DNA from: Adiantum capillus-veneris
Taxonomy: Eukaryota > Streptophyta > Polypodiopsida > Polypodiales > Pteridaceae
NCBI GenBank assembly: GCA_014529385.2
Contig: CM043954.1
Location: forward strand, 95,931,247 to 95,995,246
DNA length: 64,000 bases
Reading direction: 5' to 3'
The notes beneath the pieces are model-generated. The model was not told the DNA's origin. It made no database searches and was given only the letters and a program-made list of their open reading frames with translations. Of this stretch, positions 1 to 10,163 are shown piece by piece. A program made the translations under genes and the position numbers. Numbering within the stretch: position 1 is the stretch's first letter; each line of letters starts with the position of its first letter.

Positions 1-1
1 T

Positions 2-1456
2 TTATCTCATATCCCTAATGGCGAAGCTCCTACGGGGGTTGATGATGAATTGCCTGATACTCCTTTGTTCATTGTTGAGACAATGCCTGGATGGAGTGAA
101 AAGATTGTTAACTTCTTAGTTAATGGTTTTTCACCCAAAGAGCTGCGAAAAGATATAGCTCGAAAATTAATCAAGGAATGCGAACCCTATTGCTTACTGG
201 CTGGAACTCTCTATAAGAGAGGAAAAGATGATGTTCTTAGATGCTGTGCCCGCGAGGATGAGTATTTATATATTCTACAAGAGGCACACATGGGCGTAGC
301 TGGTGGTCACTTTTCAGGAAAGTTGACTGCCCGAAAGATCTTACAGTCAGGCTATTGGTGGCCCACTCTGTTTAAGGATGCATCACTTTTTGCAAAGGGA
401 TGTGATGAATGCCAACGCTTCAAGAAGCCACAAAGAAGGGATAGGATGCCTCTACATCCCATCAAGGTAACCCAACCATTTGAAAAGTGGGGCTTAGACT
501 TTGTAGGACCGATTAGTCCGGCTGCACGTAACACGCAATCACGATATATCATTGTGGCTACCGACTATGTAACCAAATGGGCTGAAGCAAAAGCAACACG
601 AAAGGCGGATGCAAAAACAACAGCTAAGTTCCTCTTTGAGAACATTATCACACGTTTTGGATGCCCCTTTGAACTTGTGAGTGACAATGGAACTCATTTT
701 ATAAATGAAGTAATAAAAGAACTCACATCAAACTTCATGATATCTCACCACAAGTCTACACCCTATTATCCCCAAGCAAATGGCCAAGCTGAGAGTACCA
801 ACAAAACTCTCATCTCCATTTTGACAAAGACAGTTGAGGCTCATCGTACTGATTGGGACCTAAAGCTTACATCAGCTTTATGGGCTTATCGTACTGCGTA
901 TAAAGTTGCTATTACTTGCACACCGTTTAAGATGGTGTATGGCCAAGAAGCAGTTATGCCATGGGAGTTTGTCATTCCTAGTCTTCGAGTAGCTTCTCAA
1001 GAAGGTTGGGATGGTAACCCCTTAGTTGAGCGATTATATATCCTGGAAAGGCTAGATGAAGAGAGGCAATTAGCTGTGCGAAATGCTCTAGTGGAGAAGG
1101 ATAGGAGAAAGAAGTGGTTTGATAGCCATTTAAAGGATAAAGACATCAAGGTTGGTGATAAAGTTCTTATGTACGGGGTACGTAATGAAAAGAAGAAATT
1201 GAAATGCACTGGTAAGGGACCATATCGAGTGTGTGAAATTACCCCGCAAGGTACCATTCGTGTGGAGACTCTAGATGGAGTTGAAACCATTGGATTCATT
1301 ATTGGGAGTAAATTCAAAAGATATTATGATCCTCTAAGCCAGGAAGAGTTGCAAGCCATCCATCAAAAGAAGGCTGCCAAGGAACAAGCAGAGCTTAGAA
1401 AAATCCAAGCAAGATTTGAGGCTCGAGAACAACAACAAAGTCTTAGACGCCAATGA
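2..1456 (+). CDS. Ty3/gypsy integrase, C-terminal part of a polyprotein (5' end outside window)
   Basis: The frame is open from the left edge, so this is the tail of a Gag-Pol polyprotein. Counting from the codon at position 50, residues 80-121 form the HHCC zinc finger (H80, H87, C118, C121). The catalytic core has D150 (GLDFVGP), D212 (SDNGTHF) and E248 (PQANGQAES), with 35 residues between the last two, the D,D35E spacing of retroviral-type integrases. Integrase inserts the element's cDNA into chromosomes. The C-terminus is lysine/glutamine rich and the frame ends in TGA at 1454-1456, after which the same frame stays open (next entry). Protease, RT and RNase H lie outside the window. The element is on the plus strand, with its probable polypurine tract at 2730-2743. 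Confidence 0.93.
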   Translation, partial: LSHIPNGEAPTGVDDELPDTPLFIVETMPGWSEKIVNFLVNGFSPKELRKDIARKLIKECEPYCLLAGTLYKRGKDDVLRCCAREDEYLYILQEAHMGVAGGHFSGKLTARKILQSGYWWPTLFKDASLFAKGCDECQRFKKPQRRDRMPLHPIKVTQPFEKWGLDFVGPISPAARNTQSRYIIVATDYVTKWAEAKATRKADAKTTAKFLFENIITRFGCPFELVSDNGTHFINEVIKELTSNFMISHHKSTPYYPQANGQAESTNKTLISILTKTVEAHRTDWDLKLTSALWAYRTAYKVAITCTPFKMVYGQEAVMPWEFVIPSLRVASQEGWDGNPLVERLYILERLDEERQLAVRNALVEKDRRKKWFDSHLKDKDIKVGDKVLMYGVRNEKKKLKCTGKGPYRVCEITPQGTIRVETLDGVETIGFIIGSKFKRYYDPLSQEELQAIHQKKAAKEQAELRKIQARFEAREQQQSLRRQ

Positions 1457-2722
1457 GAGGCTAATCTGGGAATCACGCAAGCATTTTTTGAGGACACAGA
1501 TGACGACTCATTAGAATCTGAGCCACCCCTACGATACCCAATTGAGCTAAATAGCCCCTATGGGAAAGTACTATACAATTCCTTATTAGATACGGGAGCT
1601 AAACACAATTTGTTATCCTATGGAGTTTGGTGTCAATTAGGGAAACCGACCCTATCCCCGAGTACGATGCAAGTCAAGGGCATTAATAAAAAGAAAACTG
1701 CTATTCTTGGAGTCCTTCAGAGCCCTGTTGTCTATGACAATGGAAGCATAGTGCAGAGGTTTCTAGTCATGCACGCGGGATCTATGGAAGGCAACGTAAA
1801 CCTGGGACGCACGTGGATGTTGGCAACCAAATGCACTATTGATTGGGATACTGGTAGTGTCACGACGCGACCACCGACTCTTACCCCTATCATTCAAGCA
1901 AAGTCACCTACGTTGCAAACTCTAGCAAAGTTGAAGGATAGCCAACATTCACAAGCCAAGGTGGTTAACTCGTCTTTGCCGGCTACCCATGAACCTAGCA
2001 CTTCAACACTTGTAGTTGCAGCAAGCAGTAATATTGCAAGTACTCAACTTGCACGACCTAAGAGTACATATCAATGGGTCCCCAAGGCATTACTTCCAAC
2101 TACCTCAACCCTCCCATCCATTCCAAGAAAAAATTTCCCTGGAAAACCAAGAGCGCGCTCTAGTAGAGTCAAGACCAAATCACGATGGATTCCAAAACGA
2201 CTATTAGAAGCCCAAGGCTACTATGATGGAAATGAGCAAATTTGGGTACCTAAACGTAAAATGTGTCCTTCCCTATCGACAACAAACCCATATGAGTCGA
2301 ACAATGTAACGCTAAAGCCAATGGCAGACCGTGGGAAGGGAAAGATCACAGAATGTTACACACCTAGTCCATAGCTAGTTTGGGCTCCAAGGCAAAACCA
2401 ATTTATTCCACATAGCTCAGGAAGGGGGGAGTTCCATGAAGCTTCTAGCTCCTCATGTAATACATCCATAGAGGTAAAAGCTTCTACACAGCCTCCACCT
2501 ACAATAGTGGACCTCCATGAAGCTACAAAGGAATCCACATCTTCCAGTGTTCAAGAATCACCTGATGAACCACTTCAAGTTCGATCCTGGGAGAGTACCT
2601 TACCACCCTTGCAACTCAACGAGGCACATAAGGTAATAGAAAACTACTGGCAAAAATCTTCACCTATAACAACTTGGAACAACTGGTTTCAAAGGGTGAC
2701 GACATCATTTCAAACGGTATGA
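1457..2722 (+). CDS. Downstream extension of the gypsy frame with a second aspartic-protease-like motif
   Basis: The integrase frame resumes directly after the TGA at 1454-1456 with no frame change. It runs to TAG at 2372-2374, then continues open to TGA at 2720-2722. At 1589-1600 it encodes LLDTGA, followed by hydrophobic residues and NLLS, the signature of a retropepsin-type aspartic protease. About 110 residues later comes a linker with four W-x-P-[KR] motifs: QWVPKALL, RWIPKRLL, IWVPKRKM and VWAPRQNQ. In Ty3/gypsy elements the protease normally precedes RT, so a DTG domain after integrase is unusual. It may be a separate downstream ORF, a readthrough product, or a decayed extension; the open frame past two stops argues for recent nonsense changes or readthrough. 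The function of the W-x-P-[KR] repeat is unknown. Confidence 0.6.
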
Positions 2723-2729
2723 TCTACCC

Positions 2730-2743
2730 AAGGAAGGGGGGAG
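2730..2743 (+). promoter_or_regulatory. Polypurine tract of the gypsy element
   Basis: AAGGAAGGGGGGAG lies directly before TGTTTGTGG, eight bases after the last stop of the frame. This is the usual position of the plus-strand primer next to a 3' LTR. A near-identical purine run occurs inside the coding frame near 2418-2432 and another at 4745-4755. Confidence 0.7.
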
Positions 2744-2967
2744 TGTTTGTGGACATCCATTATTCACTTGCTTCCCTCTCAACCTTTCTCCCTGACCTCT
2801 TAATCTCCAATCTTAGGGAATGTATATATAAAGCCTTATACTCACAAAAACAAGATAAAAAAGTAAAAGAGCAAGAGCCATAACACAAAATCATAAAAAT
2901 AAATTATGCACAAGAACACGACCCTTGTAATATTTGCACTCTAACCATCATCTATTTGCGTGTACAG
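2744..2967 (+). repeat. Probable 3' LTR of the gypsy element
   Basis: This begins TGTTTGTGG after the polypurine tract and ends TGTACA, so it has TG...CA ends. A TATA box (TATATATAAAG) lies near 2822-2832, and an AATAAA-type signal lies near 2900 within an A-rich stretch. The length of about 224 bp is short but acceptable. The right boundary is inferred, because the 5' LTR is outside the window and cannot be compared. Confidence 0.45.
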
Positions 2968-2969
2968 AT

Positions 2970-3392
2970 ATGGCTAGTACGCTAGAGTCATCCACTCCTG
3001 CCTTGGGTGAGAGGTACCCTCGTTACTTTTCACAAATATTTCACATGGTCTTTCCAGTGCTTGCATGTGAATGGGATTTGATAGGTACGCTAGCATGTGA
3101 GAGGAATTTTGAGGAGTTAGAATGGCTGATACGTCTCGTGACCACGTCTGATCCATACTTAGTAGAGAGCATTTCTCCCATTGCACAAGCCTACCCTTTT
3201 GACCAAGATGACTATAGGCGTCTAGTAACCTTCTTAGTAAACATGGGCACCTATGACGAAGAAGAAAATTTACAGGACTACACGGATGGCACATATGGTC
3301 TCATGGATGATGACTTTGTTTATCTCGACGACGAGGATAGGGGTTTAGCCTTAGGGTTTCCCCCCAACCTCTACAATATCCTATTCCCTTGA
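2970..3392 (+). CDS. Hypothetical acidic ORF between two gypsy-type LTRs
   Basis: An ATG at 2970 opens a 140-codon frame. The product is acidic in its C-terminal half (DEEENLQD, DDDFVYLDDEDRG), has no membrane segment and no recognised domain. It is followed at 3390-3405 by a purine run (CTAGGGGGAGTGC) that resembles another polypurine tract. It may be the 3' ORF of the retroelement whose LTR starts at 4758. The family is not recognised and it could be a chance ORF. Confidence 0.3.
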   Translation: MASTLESSTPALGERYPRYFSQIFHMVFPVLACEWDLIGTLACERNFEELEWLIRLVTTSDPYLVESISPIAQAYPFDQDDYRRLVTFLVNMGTYDEEENLQDYTDGTYGLMDDDFVYLDDEDRGLALGFPPNLYNILFP

Positions 3393-4757
3393 CACTCTAG
3401 GGGGAGTGCAAATAATTAGGTTAGGGTTCCTTATGTTTTTTTTTTTGTGTTCAATAAGTGTTGGTACCTTTTCCCACTAATGTGCCTCCTGGAGGTATTC
3501 CTTTTGTTCCGGAGTGTGTACAGGAGCGTGTTGCTATTGATAGGATTTGGACCTTCATGGAACCTTTCTCTCGTTCACACTTCATATCAAGCGCGACCAT
3601 CGACACAAACAGGTGTTTTTTGTCCATTAGCATTGCCCCTATCTATTTTGCATCCATGTTTGTCTGCTTTAATTGTGGTTGGTAGCCTAATAGTCACCGC
3701 ATTTGCTTAGTATCAAACATTTAATTCAATGTAATTTTTTGTCATAATCACTTGTCTAGGTTTAAAAATCAAGCAGTGCGACTAAGCTAATTTGACCAAG
3801 CTAGGTGTTAGAAATCTTCTCTTAATACCATGGGGAATGCCTTCCTAATAAGCAATGGTTACTTAGGTTCTTAATCCGATTAAGGCAGCATTGTGTAAAA
3901 TGTACTAGGGCTTTCTAGTGGGCTTGACCCTATTGACCTTTAGCTTAAGTATTATAAAGGGAGTTTACTAGTGTGATGAGCTTGGGGAGGTGTATCAGAA
4001 TTATATGACCCCCCGAAGCTACAAATTAAAATGATGAAAACAAACAAAAAATAAAAAAATCAAAGTGCCACAATGTAAAATTTTAAGCTAGAAGAGAAAT
4101 CCCTGCTTAAATTGGTACTCCACTCACATGTATCGCCTATGGTACTAGAGCCCTAGAGGTTCCCAACGTGGGCGCTTTTCCTTGAAAAGCAAAAAACCCA
4201 AGCAATACAAAATAAGCACACACATCAAAATTGAATCACTGTAAAAAGACTTTGGGGGGTCAAGGCAAAGGTAATCAGTCAGGCGATGATTTCATGGAAA
4301 TTCCTTTTATCGTAGCTTAACTACAAGGTCCTCTAGGTATAGCCTCTAGTCAACCCTCGAACATGAAATACTTGGCTCTCGCGATTAAGCAACTTAATTA
4401 ACCAGAGAAAATTAAGAAGCTTACCCATGGTATTAATAGTCGATCTCTAGTGCCTTTCGACCGTTAAATTAGCGACCCCATACTTGTTTAATCTTTTACC
4501 TTTACATCTGTTTATGCATTTGATTACATTGCAATTTAATGTTTATTGCTGACAAATTGTTTAAAATTCTGTTACCAATCAATTTGTCTGCATAAAATTG
4601 CATATGCTTTTTAATCGCTTATGAGAATGCAATGTTGTTTGATTTTGCAGTGACTGAAGAAGGCTAAGGACATTCATCTCAAATGCTCTTCCACCTCGAC
4701 CAACGAACTTCAACTCAATAGCTTCCGAGGACGGAATCTACATCAGGAAGGGGGGCA
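3393..4757. other. Non-coding retroelement-derived stretch
   Basis: No convincing gene is seen. The stretch holds a T run near 3436-3446, a TATA-like ATTATAAAGGG near 3951-3961, and a polypyrimidine run with TTTTGCAG near 4643-4650 that looks like a splice acceptor. At 4745-4755 there is a second polypurine tract (AGGAAGGGGGG) just before TGTTAACCC. It looks like the 3' untranslated part of a second gypsy-type element. Confidence 0.4.
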
Positions 4758-5319
4758 TGTTAACCCTCACAGCTCACGGACACCCTATCACCTACGAGAC
4801 GGACGTTGTAACCTATGGTGGACATTGTATTATTTATTTGGTAGAGTCAGGTACCGGGCTTGTCGGTCCAATAGGAAAAGGGTAAGAGTGATCGCCGATG
4901 AGAGGCGCACTCTAACTAGGACATTCAAGGGATTAGTTGGCTAAGCATGGGCCCCAAGTGTGAATGGGGTGAGCTCATATAAAAGCCAACTAAACCTAAA
5001 ATTCACTAATTCTCTAATTTGTGCAATAGAAGAGTGCTCGTGCTCCATGTCCATCTCCATCTCCATCTTCTTCTTCTTCACCTCCTTGTGTGTGTGTGTG
5101 TGTGTATGTGAGAGAGAGAGAGAGAGAGAGAGTGCGATCGAGCATTGCGGCGGCACGACGGCGGTGAAGCGGTTGAGCGCGACGTAGCGGCGTCTCCTTC
5201 TTCTTCACGGCGAGGAATCCTCCACGGCAGGAGCATAGAGCGGTGAGTGACACACCATTGCCCTCTTTTGAGCTTACTAGTTAAGCTAGTTGTGTGCTTG
5301 GAGCCGTCTGTGGCTCGCA
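4758..5319 (+). repeat. Gypsy-type LTR, left part, split by the copia insertion
   Basis: TGTTAACCCTCAC starts immediately after a polypurine tract. A TATA-like CATATAAAAGCC lies at 4977-4988. (GT)n and (GA)n runs occupy 5091-5132. At 5320 the copia LTR begins, so the rest of this LTR is expected at 10995 onward, where TCGCACACAG...TTCGACA gives a plausible CA end near 11033. The LTR type is inferred from the polypurine tract and TATA box, because no partner LTR is visible. Confidence 0.5.
5315..5319. repeat. Target-site duplication, left copy (copia-1)
   Basis: TCGCA directly precedes the left LTR and recurs at 10995-10999 directly after the right LTR. Five bases is the normal Ty1/copia duplication length. 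Confidence 0.93.
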
Positions 5320-6150
5320 TGTTAGGAAATAAGACGTAGCTAAATAGATAATTGAGTAGATTACTTAATGGAGAGAGACAAATTTATATACACGAGATTA
5401 TAGTGTAGAGAGAGAGAGAGAGAGAGTACACACGATATACGTGGTTCACCCAATGTGGGCTACGTCCACGGGAAAGCAGCCACTCAATGGCTTTGGTACT
5501 TCAAAACAAGAAGTAGTTTACAAAGGGATTATACCCTTAATGGAGCTCCCGCCTTGCTTCACTCTCACCACCTCACACTCACCTTGTTGCATCAACTTCA
5601 CACTATGAAATGTGTGTAGAAATGGCCTCCTTTTATAGGCCAAAAGGGCTGCCCTCTCTTATGAGAGACAGCCATGTGTAGCCGCCCTTGTGCGAATAAG
5701 TCCAAATCGGACCCTCCAATCCACCCATGTGTGGCCGCCCTTGAGAAGACAAGGCCGCTTTTGAATTCGACCACCGGCCATTGAATTCGGCCACCGGCCA
5801 CCGGCCATTGACTTCCGACCACCGGCCACCGGCCATTGACTTCCAACCACTGGCCATCGGCCATTGACTACCGGCCACCGGCCAACCGACTGGTTGTTTT
5901 CCGACCACTTTCCGGCTGCCGTCCGGCCATAATATTCCGGCGAAAAGGAATATTCCGGAAAAAAAAAAGTCTCGGGGGCCTCCGCCCCCGAGGCCTTTAA
6001 AGTTGCCCCTGATTCTTGTCCGTGAAATTTTTGGTTTCCGGTGAGTGATTTTCCTTCACGCACGATGGCTTCTCCTCATAATGGGGGCCTTACAAATGTG
6101 CGCTTTTACCACAGCAAATTACAAGGGTAAATCAGGCTCCATACTTAACA
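5320..6150 (-). repeat. 3' LTR of copia-1
   Basis: It begins TGTTAGGAAATAAG and ends ATACTTAACA, giving TG...CA termini in either orientation. Near 5760-5890 it holds a GC-rich minisatellite of GGCCACCGGCCATTGAC type. Near 5409 it holds a short GA run. Confidence 0.94.
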
Positions 6151-6165
6151 TGCTCCCACTTGGAG
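6151..6165 (-). promoter_or_regulatory. Polypurine tract of copia-1
   Basis: Read on the minus strand, CTCCAAGTGGGAGCA abuts the 3' LTR, the expected position for plus-strand DNA priming. Confidence 0.75.
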
Positions 6166-6210
6166 ACTGATCTCCAAACCAAACCTGTGACTGCTTTCCA
6201 TTCTGGCTTC

Positions 6211-6919
6211 TTATCCTTGAATGCCGATTGAAGATGAGCAAAAGCTCAACTTCTCCTTGTTGACCACCTTTGTAAACATGTCTGCAGGATTTTCACTTGT
6301 ATGCACCTTTCCTAGTTTTAGTTGTCCCTCTTCCAAAAGAGTGCGTATGAAGTGATATCTCACCTCAATGTGCTTTGTCCTTGAATAAAAGGCTGAGTTC
6401 TTCGCTAGATGGATAGCGCTTTGGCTATCACTGTACAAGACACAATTGTCTTGTTTGAATCCAAGCTCTTCTAAGAATCTGTGAAGCCACAGAATTTCTT
6501 TGCTGGCCTCCGTCATTGCTACATACTCTGCTTCCGTGGTAGAAAGTGAAACCACTTTCTGCAGCTTTGAAGCCCAGCTTACTACTGTGCCTCCAACCGT
6601 GAACACATAGCTAGTAGTGCTCCTTCGAGTATCTTTGTCACCTGCCATATCTGCATCAGCATACCCTTCTAGAAAAATATGAGTTCCTCCAAAATACAAA
6701 GCATTTCTTGTTGTCCCTTTTAGATACCTAAGTATCCACTTCACAGCTTGCCAATGCTCTTTACCTGGGTTGTCCATGAACCTACTCAAACTCCCACTGC
6801 ATGTGCAATGTCTGGCCTTGTCCAGACCATAGCATACATTAGAGAACCTACCGCTGCAGCATATGGAACTTTAGACATATAGGCTATCTCCTCTTGTGTC
6901 TTTGGACACATATCCTTCG
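6211..6919 (-). pseudogene. Copia-1 RT end and RNase H, separated by frameshifts
   Basis: From 6919 to about 6800 the coding sequence continues in a shifted frame (LTKDMCPKTQEE, AVGSLMYAM, TRPDIAHAVGV). A second one-base deletion near 6790 then moves it into the frame of 6211-6789. That last part carries the RNase H hallmarks: a tandem YADADMAGD acidic stretch, VSWASKLQK, STTEAEYVAMTEA and LYSDSQSAI. Both breaks are single-base losses, and the rest looks fully conserved, so decay is recent. A product would lack RNase H unless frameshifting occurred. Confidence 0.88.
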
Positions 6920-9900
6920 TTAGTTTAAATGACCAGCCAAAGGTGTAGAAACTGGTTTTGCATTTTGCATTGCAAACCTTTCTAGTACCTTCTTGATGTA
7001 ATCTTCTTGAGATAGCTTTATTGTCTTCTTCGTCCTGTCCCTTGATATTTTCATACCAAGTATCCTCTTTGCAGCACCTAAATCTTTCATTGAAAAAGAT
7101 TTGGACAGCTCCTCTTTTAGGTCTTTGATGTCCTGCATGTTAGCACTTGCAATCAACATGTCATCAACATACAACATTAGGATGATGAATTTCCCATCTC
7201 CCAAATTCTTCGTGTAGACGCAGTGATCCGAGTTGCATCTTGTGAATCCATGATCCAACATCCATCGATCAAACTTCAAGTACCATTGTCTTGATGCTTG
7301 CTTTAAACCATACAAGCTCTTCTTTAATCTGCAAACCATTTTCTCCTTACCTTTTACTTCATACCCCTTTGGTTGAAGCATGTAGATTTCCTCCTCTAAG
7401 TCACCGTGAGGGAATGCCGTATTTACATCCATTTGCTCGAGATTTAGATCATGAGCAGCCACAAGGCTTAAGACAAGCCTAATTGAGTTCATTTTTACAA
7501 CAGGAGAAAATATTTCATTGAAGTCAATACCTTTCTTTTGAGAAAAACCTTTTACCACAAGCCTAGGTTTGTACCTTTTCTTCCCACCTTCTTCTTCCTT
7601 TATCTTGTACACCCATTTGTTTTGAAGTGCCCGCTTACCTTTAGGCAACTCAACCAACTCCCATGTTTGGTTCTGATGTAGTGAGTCCATCTCCACTTGC
7701 ATGCTCTTCGTCCATTCTTCTTTGGATTCATGTTGCATAGCTTCTTCATATGATTCCGGCTCTCCAGAATCTGAGATCAAGAGATGGTTGAAGGAAGGAA
7801 CAAACCTTTCTGGAGGTCTACTTGCTCTTGTAGATCTTCGGGGAATAGGTTGAGGCTCCTCATTTGGTTGATGTTGTTGCACATTGTCACCGTTTGCAGT
7901 CCTTGAGTCTTCACCGTCCTCAAGCTCCATGTACTCATCACCTGTTTCTTTTGTTTGTTTTCTTTCCAAGTAATCTTTGTACATATTTTGTTCATTAAAA
8001 ATTACATCCCTACTCCTTAAGATTTTACCATCTTCAGGATTCCATAGGCGATACCCAAAGTCTCCTTCTCCATAGCCAATGAAGAAACACTTTTTGGACT
8101 TTGCATCTAACTTTGATCTTAGGCTTCTATCTATGTGCATGAAAGCCTCACACCCAAACACTTTGAGAAATGCATAATTCACCGGTTTACCTCTCCATGC
8201 CTCTTCTGGAACTCCCCCATCCAATGCCGTTGAGGGTGACCGATTGATTAAGTACACAGACGTACTTACAGCTTCCGCCCAAAGTTCAAGCGGTAGACCT
8301 GCATGTAGCCGCATGCTTCGTGCTCGTTCCATAATTGTCCTGTTCATCCTTTCCGAAATCCCATTTTGTTGCGGTGTCCTTGGGGTTGTCCTTTGCCTCC
8401 GAATTCCATTGCTAGCACAAAAGCTTTCAAAAGCTTGGCTGCAATATTCACCTCCATTGTCGGATCTGAGGCATTTAACCTTGGTACCTGTTTCATTCTC
8501 CACAAAGGCTTTCCACCTTTGAAATATGGAAAATACATCGGATTTATTCTTCATGACATAAACCCATGTTTTTCTAGTCGCATCGTCTATGAATGTTACA
8601 TAGTACAATGAGCCACCAAGTGATGGTGTACTTGCAGGACCCCAAACATCAGAATGAACCAACTCAAGTTTTTTATTTTTTCTTTCATTTCCTGATTTTT
8701 GAAATTTTACCCTCTTTTGTTTACCATAAACACAATCTTCACAGAACTCTAAGTCCACTTCTTTCAAACCTGGTAGAAGCTTCTTTGTTTGAAGGATTTG
8801 CATTCCTTTGGCACTCATATGCCCAAGTCGGTAGTGCCACACCGCACTGTCAACTTCTGTAGTTGCTGCACAAGCTGAAGGTTGCGTGCTAACAGCACAC
8901 AAGTAAAGTGTACTGACTTTTTCACCCTTGGCAACCACCAAATATCCCTTTGAGATCTTCCACCGTTTGTTTCCGAATGCGATGTTGTGACCTTCATCGT
9001 CCAATTGTCCTGTAGAGATCAAATTTTTGCGAAGAGAAGGAACATGCCTAACATCTTTCAGCTTCCATTCATTTCCGTTAGCAGTTTTGATAGAAACTGT
9101 ACCTTTGCTGACAATCTCACAAGCTTCATCATCTCCCAAGTATACATACCCAAAATTACCTTTGGTGTAGTCTTGGAAATGTTGCTTGTGTGGTGTCGCA
9201 TGGAATGAAGCCCCGGAATCTACTATCCAAGAATTAGACACATTGTCTAATGAGAGAATTAGAGCATCTTGCTCTACTTTACCTGCCACATTGGCCTCCG
9301 ATGTTGGCTTGTTGTCTTGAGACTCTGTCTCCTTCTTCTTCTTGGACCAGCAATCCTTCTTGACGTGGCCCTTCTTGCCGCAGTTCCAACATTCAAGAAC
9401 TGACTTTGTTCGTGATTTGCTCCGTCTTGAGCGATCACGACCCTTTTGGTTTTTGAACCTCTCCTTAGGCCTTCCTCTTGTTTCCACTGATAGTGCAGCA
9501 CTTGATGATTCTCCTGTGCTTCTCCTTCGCATTTCCTCGCTTAGAAGAACACCCACAACATCATCAAACTTAAGAGTATTTGTGCCAGAGATAGAATTAC
9601 TTACAGCCATCACAAGGCTGTCCCAACTATCCGGTAGAGATGATAGTATAAGGAGAGCTCGCACTTCGTCATCGAAATTGATTTTCACTGATCTAAGTTG
9701 ACTTATGTTTGTGTTAAAGTCATTTAGGTGTTCTGCAACTGAACCATTCTCTGCCATCTTTAGATTGAACAAGCGCTTCATAAGAAATACCTTATTGGAT
9801 GCCGATGGTTTCTCGTAGAAGTCGTCAAGTGACTTCATCAAGCCCTCCGTGGTCTTCATCTCCGAAACATTGAAGGCCACCGTTGACGCCAAGCTTAACC

Positions 9901-10090
9901 GGATTGTTCCCAGTGCCTTTCGATCAAGGACAATCCATGCTTCATCTGCCATTGTTGCGGGCTTCTTCGCAAGACCGCCTAGTGGCAAATAGAGGTCCTT
10001 CTGGTAGAGATAGTCTTCAATCTGCATCTTCCAATGTTGGTAGTTTTTGCCGTTGAACTTCTCAATCTTGAGCTTCCCCTCCTCCGCCAT
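6920..10090 (-). CDS. Copia-1 Gag-protease-integrase-RT polyprotein
   Basis: The ATG at 10088-10090 gives MAEEGKLKIEKFNG. The open frame continues three codons further upstream without another ATG, so this start is preferred. Domains from the ATG: Gag UBN2-type capsid region (about 1-190); zinc knuckle C234, C237, H242, C247; aspartic protease WIVDSGA with D291; pre-integrase H419, H424, C450, C453; integrase D481, D544, E580 (35 residues between the last two); integrase C-terminal KVFGCEAF region; reverse transcriptase with QMDVNTAF and YVDD at 974-977. The frame ends early at a TAA in 6920-6922, caused by loss of one base in a T run. RT converts element RNA to cDNA in virus-like particles and integrase inserts it. 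RNase H lies in the next fragment. Confidence 0.93.
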   Translation of the reverse strand: MAEEGKLKIEKFNGKNYQHWKMQIEDYLYQKDLYLPLGGLAKKPATMADEAWIVLDRKALGTIRLSLASTVAFNVSEMKTTEGLMKSLDDFYEKPSASNKVFLMKRLFNLKMAENGSVAEHLNDFNTNISQLRSVKINFDDEVRALLILSSLPDSWDSLVMAVSNSISGTNTLKFDDVVGVLLSEEMRRRSTGESSSAALSVETRGRPKERFKNQKGRDRSRRSKSRTKSVLECWNCGKKGHVKKDCWSKKKKETESQDNKPTSEANVAGKVEQDALILSLDNVSNSWIVDSGASFHATPHKQHFQDYTKGNFGYVYLGDDEACEIVSKGTVSIKTANGNEWKLKDVRHVPSLRKNLISTGQLDDEGHNIAFGNKRWKISKGYLVVAKGEKVSTLYLCAVSTQPSACAATTEVDSAVWHYRLGHMSAKGMQILQTKKLLPGLKEVDLEFCEDCVYGKQKRVKFQKSGNERKNKKLELVHSDVWGPASTPSLGGSLYYVTFIDDATRKTWVYVMKNKSDVFSIFQRWKAFVENETGTKVKCLRSDNGGEYCSQAFESFCASNGIRRQRTTPRTPQQNGISERMNRTIMERARSMRLHAGLPLELWAEAVSTSVYLINRSPSTALDGGVPEEAWRGKPVNYAFLKVFGCEAFMHIDRSLRSKLDAKSKKCFFIGYGEGDFGYRLWNPEDGKILRSRDVIFNEQNMYKDYLERKQTKETGDEYMELEDGEDSRTANGDNVQQHQPNEEPQPIPRRSTRASRPPERFVPSFNHLLISDSGEPESYEEAMQHESKEEWTKSMQVEMDSLHQNQTWELVELPKGKRALQNKWVYKIKEEEGGKKRYKPRLVVKGFSQKKGIDFNEIFSPVVKMNSIRLVLSLVAAHDLNLEQMDVNTAFPHGDLEEEIYMLQPKGYEVKGKEKMVCRLKKSLYGLKQASRQWYLKFDRWMLDHGFTRCNSDHCVYTKNLGDGKFIILMLYVDDMLIASANMQDIKDLKEELSKSFSMKDLGAAKRILGMKISRDRTKKTIKLSQEDYIKKVLERFAMQNAKPVSTPLAGHLN

Positions 10091-10149
10091 AACTCCCACT
10101 CAATTCAAGGAATCCTTTCCTTGAGATAATTTAGCTACGAGCAAACCTT

Positions 10150-10161
10150 GCTCTGATACCA
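10150..10161 (-). promoter_or_regulatory. Primer binding site of copia-1
   Basis: GCTCTGATACCA on the plus strand reads TGGTATCAGAGC on the element strand, the complement of the initiator-Met tRNA 3' end. It lies two bases inside the 5' LTR. Confidence 0.92.
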
Positions 10162-10163
10162 GT

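Noticed and set aside
5598-6063. Minus-strand ORFs rich in WPVAGG inside the copia-1 LTRs
   Set aside because: They are translations of the GGCCACCGG minisatellite and recur in both LTRs; no start context or domain.
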